Assembly (NCBI GenBank): GCA_033558025.1
Contig: JAUCEF010000006.1
Location: forward strand, 4,588,001 to 4,652,000
DNA from: Phytophthora sp. 'mugwort'
Taxonomy: Eukaryota; Oomycota; Peronosporomycetes; Peronosporales; Peronosporaceae
Direction of reading: 5' to 3'
Length of the DNA: 64,000 bases
This document shows, piece by piece, positions 1 through 9,112 of this stretch. Below the pieces are notes generated by a model, which saw nothing but the letters and a program-made list of their open reading frames with translations, did not search any database and was not told the DNA's origin. The position numbers were made by a program, and so were the translations under genes. Each line of letters starts with the position of its first letter. Positions within the stretch are counted from its first letter, which is position 1.

Positions 1-1605
1 AGGCGTCGCACCCCACGAACTCGACAGCGCCACATTAAAGATCAGATACATTGGTTCCTCCAGCATGATCTTCTCCGGGTTGGTCTTGTTGGCATTTTGC
101 GGGATATCCCAGATCGCCTCGGCTGGGACTTCAAACAACGGACTTCCCCCTAGCATCCATCGCACGTAGCCATTCTTGCCCGTGACCCATTCAAGCTGGT
201 ACACGACATAGTCGGTGTACGCCCCGACGTGTACCGGCCAGTTGGCAGAAATCGCGTCCATCTGATAGTTGAACGGGCTCATGGCGTTCGACTTTGGCGT
301 CGTGGTGGCATTTCGCGGCTGTGCACATTTCCAGTACGTATTGTCGGGATCGCACAGGTAGGCGCCCGTGTACACGTTCCAAAGTGGATAACACGTACCG
401 TTGGTGTTGATCCCCCAGTGGTCACCGTCCTTGCCGTCTATCAGCCCTAAATCCCCGTTAACATCAGTCGAGGCAGGACAAATATCCACTGAACAAGAAT
501 TCTCAGTAATGCCAGCTTTGACTGATGCAGTAATTGTACTGTACTCCTGTTTCGCGTCGGGATCCGACTCACAATAATTATTGGCCGCGTAGCGCAAGCC
601 CTTGTACCACGATGTGTACCCACGCTTCGCATAGACGGCGGATGGGACACCAACGTAGTTGGCACCGGGCGTCGTACAACTGCCGCCGTAGATACACGAA
701 GGTGGGTCGATCCCATAATTAAGGCCCATGATACGGTAGTCGTCGGGCATACCGGGACCGATCTGCAGTGATGACGATACGAGAGATCCACTTCCTTCAA
801 GCACATCAATCTCCGGTGCGCCACGGCCCTGGTTCGGGTTTAAACCATAGCCGGGGTTGTCATTACACGCGCTAATACGTTGATAGCTTGGGTCGAAGAG
901 GTCGGGTTCGCACTTGTCGTACGAGAATGGCCACATCCGGTTCGTTGAAGCCGAGAAAATGGCGCGGCCAAGGTTCCCCATCATCCAGATACCAGGCCAC
1001 GTCGGGTAGTATTTGCCAGTCTTGACTTTCGCGCCATTCCCCTTTGCAAGGTCCGGATTCCCGGAATCAGCTGTGACAATGCCTGGGAGCTGTACACGCG
1101 CTTCGATCATTCCACCTTGGTAGCAAAACTTGTTCCACGACTGTACCATAGCTCCTCGATAGAAGAAATAGGCGTCCACGAATCCAGGAGGGTGTGTATA
1201 CATGTTGTAGACGTGAATCACGTTCACTTCGTCGATGGCCTTGATGTAGAAGTAGCACGTGCCGTCCTCATCGCACTTAGTAGACGTCATATTGTGCGAA
1301 TAGAGCTCGAGGGCACCGTTGACACCGTCGGGTTTCTCGAGAGAAGTCCACATATGGTCGTCTCCAGGTCGGAAACTACGGTTAGGCGTGTTGAACTCGT
1401 CGCTCATGACGAGATCCCACGTCCGGCCACGGGAACTCGTGTATGTCTGGTGGTCAGCAGGCGTCGCGGGGTCGACCCAGATCCTAATACCCGATTTGGT
1501 TGGGAACGTGGTACTCGCCGAGGTGTCGTTGTTAGCCGTGACGAACGCGATCATGATGGCCCACACTAGACTAAATGCCCATGTTTTAGGCTGTCGAAAC
1601 CCCAT
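1..1605 (-). CDS. SKN1/KRE6-like beta-glucan synthesis protein, copy 1 (3' end outside window)
   Basis: The reading frame is open from the ATG at 1603-1605 to the window edge, 535 codons with no stop or frameshift on codon-by-codon checking. It has a hydrophobic signal peptide of about 24 residues ending FVTA, then a GH16-type SKN1/KRE6 domain. The catalytic-type motif EIDVLE is present (E265, D267, E270), preceded by the family block NPGYGLNPNQGRGAP. In this family such proteins take part in beta-1,6/1,3-glucan assembly of the cell wall. By comparison with copies 2 and 3 the missing part is the end of the GH16 domain, an EGF-like cysteine cluster, a membrane segment and a short tail. The next gene on the same strand is copy 2. 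Residues about 42-175 are encoded by DNA almost identical to copy 3, a probable gene-conversion tract. The product family is confident; the exact reaction is not known. Confidence 0.9.
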   Translation of the reverse strand, partial: MGFRQPKTWAFSLVWAIMIAFVTANNDTSASTTFPTKSGIRIWVDPATPADHQTYTSSRGRTWDLVMSDEFNTPNRSFRPGDDHMWTSLEKPDGVNGALELYSHNMTSTKCDEDGTCYFYIKAIDEVNVIHVYNMYTHPPGFVDAYFFYRGAMVQSWNKFCYQGGMIEARVQLPGIVTADSGNPDLAKGNGAKVKTGKYYPTWPGIWMMGNLGRAIFSASTNRMWPFSYDKCEPDLFDPSYQRISACNDNPGYGLNPNQGRGAPEIDVLEGSGSLVSSSLQIGPGMPDDYRIMGLNYGIDPPSCIYGGSCTTPGANYVGVPSAVYAKRGYTSWYKGLRYAANNYCESDPDAKQEYSTITASVKAGITENSCSVDICPASTDVNGDLGLIDGKDGDHWGINTNGTCYPLWNVYTGAYLCDPDNTYWKCAQPRNATTTPKSNAMSPFNYQMDAISANWPVHVGAYTDYVVYQLEWVTGKNGYVRWMLGGSPLFEVPAEAIWDIPQNANKTNPEKIMLEEPMYLIFNVALSSSWGATP

Positions 1606-4369
1606 TGTAACGCTTGAGTAAAACTTGCTGCGATGGGTCGAGTATGCCAGATCTTGTTAGCTTTAGGCAGCAATTCACCGAGTGAAGGCTCCAGACAGAC
1701 GTCGCGAAAGGCAAGAGAGCCTTACATGCTGCGTAAGTGTTTCTAACGTCACATCTTCGCTGACTTTCCGTTTGATCCACTCGTTTTTCTCTGCGTAATC
1801 AGCTCTTGGTTCCACCCGATTTTGAAGCCAACGACAACGCGATGCTTAATAAGCGTTAACGTTAGCGTTGCTTACATCAATTGGACTTGAACTACTTGAA
1901 GCGGATGGCTACAGTGGGTCTACAGTAGTGCGTCTATCCGAGCACAGCAGTAAACGTTTTCCTGCGGGAACGGGTTTGAGGCACCAGACGTTTTTGAGGA
2001 GCCGGTGAAGAGTAGTATAAACCGTAAACTGGATGTCCGCGTTTGTAGACAAGAATGTTTTCATTCTTCGCAGATGTCTGCCTTAGCTCGGCATCCAGCG
2101 TTGTCTGGATGGCCCCTTTATATTGCTCTACAGTAGGCAAAGCGAACTGCCAGATGCCGGATTTGGTCCTGGGATATCCTGGATACAGTTTAGTACGTGT
2201 ATAGTACATGTCTGTAGACTCATCGATTTCTAGCCTTGAATATCTCAAATCCTAAGATTCCGCGAGTATTGAGACGGACAGCACCCAAGTAAAATTGAAG
2301 CAAAGCTTACCTAATGAATCGCTGGATTTGAGTTGGAAATCGCCTCGCTACTGGAGGAAAGATTCTAAGCTCAGCCCAATAATCGGCTCGCTTGGGTCGG
2401 CGCTGGGTTCGTAACCGCAAATACCGCTTGGCCCTGCTTCGCGGACACCAGCGCGTGATTGCCGATTGTCATTCCCCCGGTGCCGATAGACAGTCTGTTG
2501 ATTACATCACCCGTGATGTTCAGTCACGCAGTACTATTGACACATTGGGAAACAGATGCCATGAGGTGCGCTTAGCCGCGGTCTTCAAACAGGCTTGCGG
2601 AGCACGACTGTGACTGAGCTTTTTTTAAGCTCGCGACATCTCGCTTGCTAGAAGGGTAACGCTTTGGGCATAGTTAACACCGTGTCCTCTGCACACGGAT
2701 GCTAAACGAAATGAATTGTTTCGGCTTCCCGAGCGAGTTGTTCACCTAATTTAGGTGTAGAAATGGGCATGTGTTTACATTGTGATAATAGTCTCATACA
2801 GTAATCAATAAAAACACGAGGTAAATTACTTCGTGTTCTTTTTTGGTGCATTTGCTTACTGTTTCTATTTTTGTACATTTGCTACATTTTGCACAAAATA
2901 TTTGAAGACCACACGAAGCAACGTTCATTGTTGAGACGGGTCACTTATTGGGGTCCCTGCTCGGCTCGATTTTCGTAGAACGCCACAGTAGGGTTCCAAA
3001 GACGCTGCTATTATGGCAACTATCGCATCGTTTATTTTTAAAATAAGGCGATCTTTTTTATGTGCTAGCAAATCGCGATACGCTTCTGCTACAGGGATTT
3101 GAACTAACACACAAACTACAGTACCTGTGGCTGTATTGCTGCTACTCCTGTACACAACAGTTCTGGTGAATCGGAACCGATTGCACCGAGTTGAACTGCG
3201 ACTGAGTTTTCACAGAATCCGGAAACACGAGACTTGGCGAGGTCCGTAGGCCACATCACACGATTATTGAGCCTTACCCAACGTAGTTATACCTACGTGC
3301 GGGTTTGTACGTGCACTTTTTTCAAAATGCGTCTCATTTTAGTAAATGTTTTGGGCTAGGCAATTTGACTCACTCAATGAAGACCACCTTACAATTATTC
3401 GATTACAAAATGGCCAACTGTACAATTTCCAAAGAGGTTTATGAATCAAAGAAGAGATACATCGGACTCATAAACGCTGTCATGGTCATGCTTTTCGCAA
3501 AAAGTAATAGCAAAGGGCGTCCTTTCCCCTTTTGCTCCCTGTTACCGTTAACAGTTATTCTGAACGTCACATGATATGTCCTATTTTTTTTTACAAATCG
3601 ACCGCTTTATAGCCGATTTAGGCTCTATATATACGAAGATATTATATATAAACAACACGTCAGTCCGATTTGTTGCATCCCAACCCCTGTTCATATATCA
3701 CATGTTGCCGTCGATTTAGCGTCAAATCGCTTCGAATGCCCATTTTTAGCACTGGACATTCGAGGTCATCGTTATATATATATAAACGATGTCGCTATTA
3801 TCATTAAACAAGCGATAACTATACATATTACGATTGAAAAAGCTTAAAATGAATACGTATGCATCTCTCAAGTCTGTTAGGAATGAAAATGTCTTCATTT
3901 GGGGCGCAGTCTCTGAACTATTTGCTCATTCGAGACTCGATCCGCGCAAAGCTATTTTAATAGCGGAGCTATAAAAGCTCGTGGTGTCCTATGCTTTAGA
4001 TTTGCACAATGGATGTTTTACATCCACAACTCTGGTTTAATTTTTTCCTACCCTGTTTTAGTATACTTTCTACCCATCTAAAACGGCCTAACCGAGCTGG
4101 ACATATTGGTCGGTTTCACAATACGCATAATTGGTACAAAGGATTTAAGGAAATATAAGCGATAGTTTATCCAGTATGTCTAACCGGCTATATCGACAAC
4201 GTTGTGTTAAGTATAGGCAAGTCAAGGAGTGCAACACATCGCGCCACCCTCACTCTCTGCAAAACAGGATCAATGGCAATGTATCTCTTCTTCTACGGAC
4301 TAACAAGTTTCATGTTGATCAAAGGGCATATACTTCACAATACTATGTAGTTGATACTTCTACGGGGTG
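1606..4369. other. Intergenic region between KRE6-like copies 1 and 2
   Basis: This stretch shows no recognisable gene. A 104-codon minus-strand ORF at 1934-2248 (ATG start, basic C-terminus) and an 89-codon plus-strand ORF at 3305-3574 match no family I know and may be chance. From about 2780 to 4150 the DNA is A/T-rich, with runs of TATATA at 3625-3660 and 3773-3790. Confidence 0.4.
1777..1800 (-). promoter_or_regulatory. Upstream motif shared by copies 1 and 2
   Basis: The + strand reads CCACTCGTTTTTCTCTGCGTAATC starting 172 bp upstream of the copy 1 ATG (shown here only as a short site). A near copy lacking a few bases lies 178 bp upstream of the copy 2 ATG. Conserved sequence and spacing suggest a shared promoter element, or simply leftover homology from the duplication. 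I found no equivalent before copies 3, 4 or 5. Confidence 0.35.
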
Positions 4370-6565
4370 TTATGACTGACTACTATTGTCTTTCGAAAGC
4401 ACGTGCGGTTCCGACGGGGTTTCGTCCGCGAGTTTGTCATCGAAACGGGCATATCTCATGGCGGCTTTCTTCCTCTTGGCCGCGCGGGCTGTTGACACGT
4501 AGATGGACAATGTCGAGAGGACAACAACAATCGCAGTGACAGCAATGGCCGCCCAAAGAGGCGGACCATATGTTGTGCTGCCAGATGCTGAAGCGCCCGA
4601 GATTGCCATCGTGCAGCGGGGCCCGCCCCACGATTTATACATGCACTCACAGCGTTGATTCACACATTTACCCGTCTTCACGGGCGTTCTTCCCACTGTG
4701 CCACCGATCGAACAGTCGTCATGTGTCTTGCAGAACGCTTTTCCAGTGACTTCTTGCCACTTATTGTCGTCATCTTCATACTCATCCAGGTGATCCTCGA
4801 TCCACTGCTTCGTGGGGTGGGTCTCCGGGTCACAACCAATGTGCATGTAATTGTCTGCATCGAGGTCATCGCCTAGGTCCTGGTACAGGCGGATATAGTC
4901 GATCTTCAGATACATTGGGAACGAGTCACAGATCTTGTTGACAGTCGTGTCGGTACCATTACCGCGACATGCCTTGCCCGGGTTCGGAGGGGTGGCACCC
5001 CATGAACTCGACAGCGCCACATTGGCAATGATGTACATGGGTTCCTCCAACATCATCTTCTGTGGGTTTGTCTTGTTCGCGTTCTGCGGTACGTTTGAAA
5101 TGGACGCCGACGGCACCTCAAACAACGGATTGCCTTCAAGCATCCACCGCGCATACCCATTCTTCCCCGTCACCCATTCTACTTGATAAGTCACGTAGTC
5201 TGTGTATGCACCGAGATGTATGGGCCAATTGGACGAGATGGCGTCCATTTGGTAGTTAAACGAGCTCATCACTAACGACTTGGTTGTTGTCGTTTCATTG
5301 CGTGGACTGGCGCACTTGGAGTACGTGTTGTCGGGATCACAGAGGTAGGAGCCAGTATACACGTTGAAGAGAGGGTAGCATGTTCCGTTCGAGTTGATAC
5401 CCCAGTGACCGTCTCCACTACCATCGATCAGCCCCAAGTCAGCGTTGACATCATTGGATGCCGGACAGGTACTGACAGAGCACGTGTTGTTGATGATTCC
5501 AGCCTTTAAAGACGCTGTGATAGTCGTGTAGCTCTGCTTCTGTTTGGGATCCGGTTTGCAGAGGTTGTTGGCAGCATAGCGAAGGCCTTGATACCACGAC
5601 TTGTGGCCACGCTCCTTCTTGTAGTAGGCAGTCGGAACATCAATGTAGTTTGCGCCAGGTGTCTTGCAGCTTGCGGTGTAGATGCAACCAGAGAAGTCCC
5701 CCAGCGTATAGTTTATGTCAAAAATACGATACTCATCAGGCATACCTGGTCCAATCTGGAGCGATGACGAGATGAGAGAAGCGCTGCCTTCAAGCACATC
5801 GATCTCGGGGGCGCCGCGGCCTTGGTTCGGGTTTAAACCGTAGCCGGGGTTGTCAGTACACGCACTGATACGTTGATAACTTGGGTTAAAGAGGTCAGGT
5901 TCGCACTTATCGTACGAGAATGGCCACATCCGGTTCGTTGACGCCGAGAAAATGGCGCGACCGAGGTTCCCCATCATCCAAATACCCGGCCATGTTGGGT
6001 AGTACTTGCCCGTTTGCACCTTGACATTCTTTCCAAGCTTCAAATCTGGATTGCCAGATGCTTTTGTCACAGCTCCGGGTAGTTGCGCACGCACTTCGAG
6101 CATGCCACCTTGATAGCAAAATTTGTTCCAAGACTGTACCATAGCCGACCGGTAGAAGAAGTAAGCGTCCACAAACCCAGGCGGGTGTGTGTACATGTTG
6201 TACACGTTGATAACAGTGACCTCGTCAATTGATTTAATGTAGAAGTAGCAGGTTCCATCGTCGTCACACTTAGTTGAAGTCATATTGTGAGAGTAGATTT
6301 CCATGGCTCCGTTGACGCCGTCGGGCTTCTCGAGTGACGTCCACATGTGGTCGTCTCCTGGACGAAAACTGCGGTTGGCCATATTGAACTCGTCGCTCAT
6401 GACAAGGTCCCATTTTCTACCACGCGAGCTCGTGTATGCGTGATCCCGCTCAGGTGTGTCGGGGTCGACCCAAATCTTGATGCCTGACTTGGTCGGGTAT
6501 GTTGTGTTTTTGGCCGCAGTTACTACTGTCGCCAAAAGGACTAGTATCCATGCTGCAAACCGCAT
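4370..6565 (-). CDS. SKN1/KRE6-like beta-glucan synthesis protein, copy 2 (intact)
   Basis: This is an uninterrupted 731-residue frame from the ATG at 6563-6565. Order of parts: signal peptide 1-18 (MRFAAWILVLLATVVTAA); GH16/SKN1-KRE6 domain about 25-590 with EIDVLE (E254, D256, E259); EGF-like cysteine cluster about 612-651 ending SWGGPRC; one membrane segment about 668-692; and a basic-then-acidic cytoplasmic tail of about 39 residues. Many NxT/NxS sites fit a secreted glycoprotein. Yeast Kre6 is anchored at its N-terminus, whereas this layout is type I with a C-terminal anchor. The likely role is beta-glucan assembly or remodelling at the cell surface. The tail ends KDNSSQS; copies 3, 4 and 5 end DNYxQNFV or close to it, so copy 2 has lost that terminus. 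An upstream motif is shared with copy 1. Confidence 0.93.
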   Translation of the reverse strand: MRFAAWILVLLATVVTAAKNTTYPTKSGIKIWVDPDTPERDHAYTSSRGRKWDLVMSDEFNMANRSFRPGDDHMWTSLEKPDGVNGAMEIYSHNMTSTKCDDDGTCYFYIKSIDEVTVINVYNMYTHPPGFVDAYFFYRSAMVQSWNKFCYQGGMLEVRAQLPGAVTKASGNPDLKLGKNVKVQTGKYYPTWPGIWMMGNLGRAIFSASTNRMWPFSYDKCEPDLFNPSYQRISACTDNPGYGLNPNQGRGAPEIDVLEGSASLISSSLQIGPGMPDEYRIFDINYTLGDFSGCIYTASCKTPGANYIDVPTAYYKKERGHKSWYQGLRYAANNLCKPDPKQKQSYTTITASLKAGIINNTCSVSTCPASNDVNADLGLIDGSGDGHWGINSNGTCYPLFNVYTGSYLCDPDNTYSKCASPRNETTTTKSLVMSSFNYQMDAISSNWPIHLGAYTDYVTYQVEWVTGKNGYARWMLEGNPLFEVPSASISNVPQNANKTNPQKMMLEEPMYIIANVALSSSWGATPPNPGKACRGNGTDTTVNKICDSFPMYLKIDYIRLYQDLGDDLDADNYMHIGCDPETHPTKQWIEDHLDEYEDDDNKWQEVTGKAFCKTHDDCSIGGTVGRTPVKTGKCVNQRCECMYKSWGGPRCTMAISGASASGSTTYGPPLWAAIAVTAIVVVLSTLSIYVSTARAAKRKKAAMRYARFDDKLADETPSEPHVLSKDNSSQS

Positions 6566-6742
6566 TTTCAGATCAACCGTTGCACACGTCTAACAGAGTA
6601 ACCAGGTTCGAGAGATCGAGGCGACAAATTGTCGAATGATGAAGCCAGCCGAGTCGATCCGAGACGAAAAGCGACAGAGAAAGTCAAGAGATCCTCGAAT
6701 GACCTCGCTGAGAAACCAGCAAAGGCTTGTTTGCCCCACCAA

Positions 6743-6763
6743 CCACTCGTTTTCTCCGTAATC
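6743..6763 (-). promoter_or_regulatory. Upstream motif shared by copies 1 and 2
   Basis: The + strand reads CCACTCGTTTTCTCCGTAATC 178 bp upstream of the copy 2 start. It matches the site at 1777-1800 apart from three missing bases. Function is inferred only from conservation and position. Confidence 0.35.
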
Positions 6764-8592
6764 TCTTGTGTGGAATAACGGCGCGACTTTGTTTGCCGTA
6801 AGATTTCAGGATTGATTGGGGCTTAGCAGGTACAGCCGGGAAAACACCATGGGACAGATTGATTTGCCCATCGCAGAAATGGAGCTCGAAAATTCGCTTC
6901 TAGCGAGGGAAAACAGCGCACTCTACTTTGTGGTAGCTTATTACATGCAGTGGCGTGGCACGTGAAGTTCCTGTAAATGAAAGGAAGTGGTTGGCCGATG
7001 TTGCTTACGCTTGGCAGCCCCTCGAGCCGTTCATGCAGACCCTCACTGACTCGCGACTGAGTGGTCTTCGCTGCATGATTTCCTCCCGAAAATCAACAAA
7101 AGGATGGTAATAATCGCCTTGAATGTTGAGTCAGATAAGTAATAAGAAACTACATGAATATCTTCGGGTCGACACTGCATACTGTACAAGCACGACCCTC
7201 GTTAACCAAGGTTTGGGGTCTACAAACGATTCATGTACGACCGTGCCAAGAGCCACTGCCGGCTCGTGACCAAAGAATTCACATATAATTGTTTGGAACC
7301 CCGACTGTACACGTACATGTATACAATAGCCCGCTTTTGCTAATGAAAGCGCGGAACAATCAAATCGCCGGCACCTGGAATTCCGTGAGCGCAGCCGCAG
7401 GTTACCTGTACTGTCACACATTGGACTTGCTAGGATCGGGCAAAATGAAATGCTGAGTTGGGCAACAATGTAGCAAACCGTTGGAAGTTTGACTCGACTA
7501 CATCTGGTACATAAGTTACAAATAAGTCTTAGAGACTGCTACTGTACAACTCAAACCATCGTCGGAAGTGACGCCCATCGTATAAATCGTCTCGATGAAA
7601 ACAACCGATCACGCGAGGGTCGTTTCGGCATATCATTAGAACCGACAATGCGCACGGTGCACTCACTCGACCCCCAATTATTGAATGCTACACAATGCTC
7701 TAGCGATAGTTACTACCGCTCACATTTAATGCTGACAGCGCAGTTCACATCCCGGACAACGTTACAATGCGCAGGTGGCCGATACCACAAGCGACCGGTA
7801 ACAAGTATTCAGGACGAATCGTTTGAAATATAGTAACACAAATTATCCGATTAGTTGATTTCAGCTGTTAATGTATTATTGTTGTGAATTATGAAAATAT
7901 CCAAAATCAACATGAAGGAACAGTATACACTTCTCATGTAAACATGTACTCACTGAGGCAGATTACTGCTCGTGTAACCTGCAGTACAAGTCGGGCGCAC
8001 CCTCGCAGATCCAAGTTGAGATTTGCATCGTTCGATTGTTTTGACATGAAACGAGACGAATGCTAGCGCCTTGCTCAGCAACCCGTAATCTGCGTTACTC
8101 GGACCAGACGTCTTGACACGAACCACTTATGTGGTTCCAGTGCTGCTATCGGGCTTCCAACTCATACACTCGTGCGGTAGAGAACGTGTTATTTCCGATT
8201 CTCGTACGCTTCATGACTTTTCAAAAAGGCCAGTGCTCAAGATCGTGTACGATATCCATGTGTACCGTGCATTCTTGCAGATCTCTATTAGTATAAGTGT
8301 ATACCTATACCATACTGTACATGTACAGTCCTTGCTGATCTCGATATTTTCTCGCCGTCATCAAACTGCTGGTCTCGAGCGCATCCGTCGCCAATTGTGT
8401 ACTAATAGTGGGGCTGGCTGCAGACGTCTCCCCGTTAAACTGTTCGAATGCTTCGGCATGCCTTATTAGTACTGTACCTTCATCCACGCTGCTATATAGC
8501 TGGTATTAAAAACGGAAACTACAGTAAAACGTTGGTAATTGTAGAATGCTGTTTAACATACCGCAAAATAGCAAACACGGTATAGTACCGTA

Positions 8593-8628
8593 CCGTAAAC
8601 CACGGGCTCACCGTAAACCACGGGCTCA
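8593..8628. repeat. Exact 18-bp tandem duplication
   Basis: CCGTAAACCACGGGCTCA occurs twice head to tail with no mismatch. It lies about 490 bp upstream of copy 3. No function is apparent. Confidence 0.85.
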
Positions 8629-9112
8629 GTGCAACACCGTAAGAACAAAGAAATCGAGGACAGAGAAAGAACGTAAACAGCTGAGCTCTGCCCATCGGAT
8701 TGCCAGCCGCTGGCCTGCCCGCAGTCATCTGCTCCACGTGTTTGCCAAGCCTGAACGAGTGCAACCTGCTATGTCTCCGTATGTCGCGTTAAGGTCATGA
8801 TAAAAATGAAAGCGTTAATAACATGGCCCAGTCGTTGCACAGCACTTGCAAATCGGATCGAACCGAGCGCAGAAGCGGCCGCGGATTATGCTCCCATACG
8901 CTTGCGAAACGAACCGTTAAAACCCGGTTTTGTGAACATTCAGCTGAACGATTGGCGAGGCTCCACCAGAAGGAAAGAGCTCGGCTGTAACAATTGTAGC
9001 CGGAGCCCTGTCAGCTTTTCCGCGGCGTCCTTCGGTATGGCCTTCACTCGTCAAACTGCCGCCTCAAGCACACCACTGGACGCGCTAGCCCCTTCTAGCC
9101 CCAGAGACGACT

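Larger units (their letters stand above)
6566..9112. other. Divergent intergenic region between copies 2 and 3
   Basis: This should hold the promoters of copy 2 (leftward) and copy 3 (rightward). No other gene is recognisable. ORFs of 60-129 codons occur (for example 7489-7833, 8113-8469, 8797-9186) but have no family signature, and the last runs into copy 3 in another frame. Short palindromes built from GTACATGTAC and TACTGTAC recur at about 7308-7321, 8316-8331 and 8469. Confidence 0.4.

Noticed and set aside
1934..2248. Small secreted effector gene
   Set aside because: The 104-codon product has no signal peptide and no RxLR or LFLAK motif.
3580..3860. Replication origin or scaffold attachment region in the TATA-rich stretch
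   Set aside because: A/T-richness and short TA repeats alone are not evidence of function.
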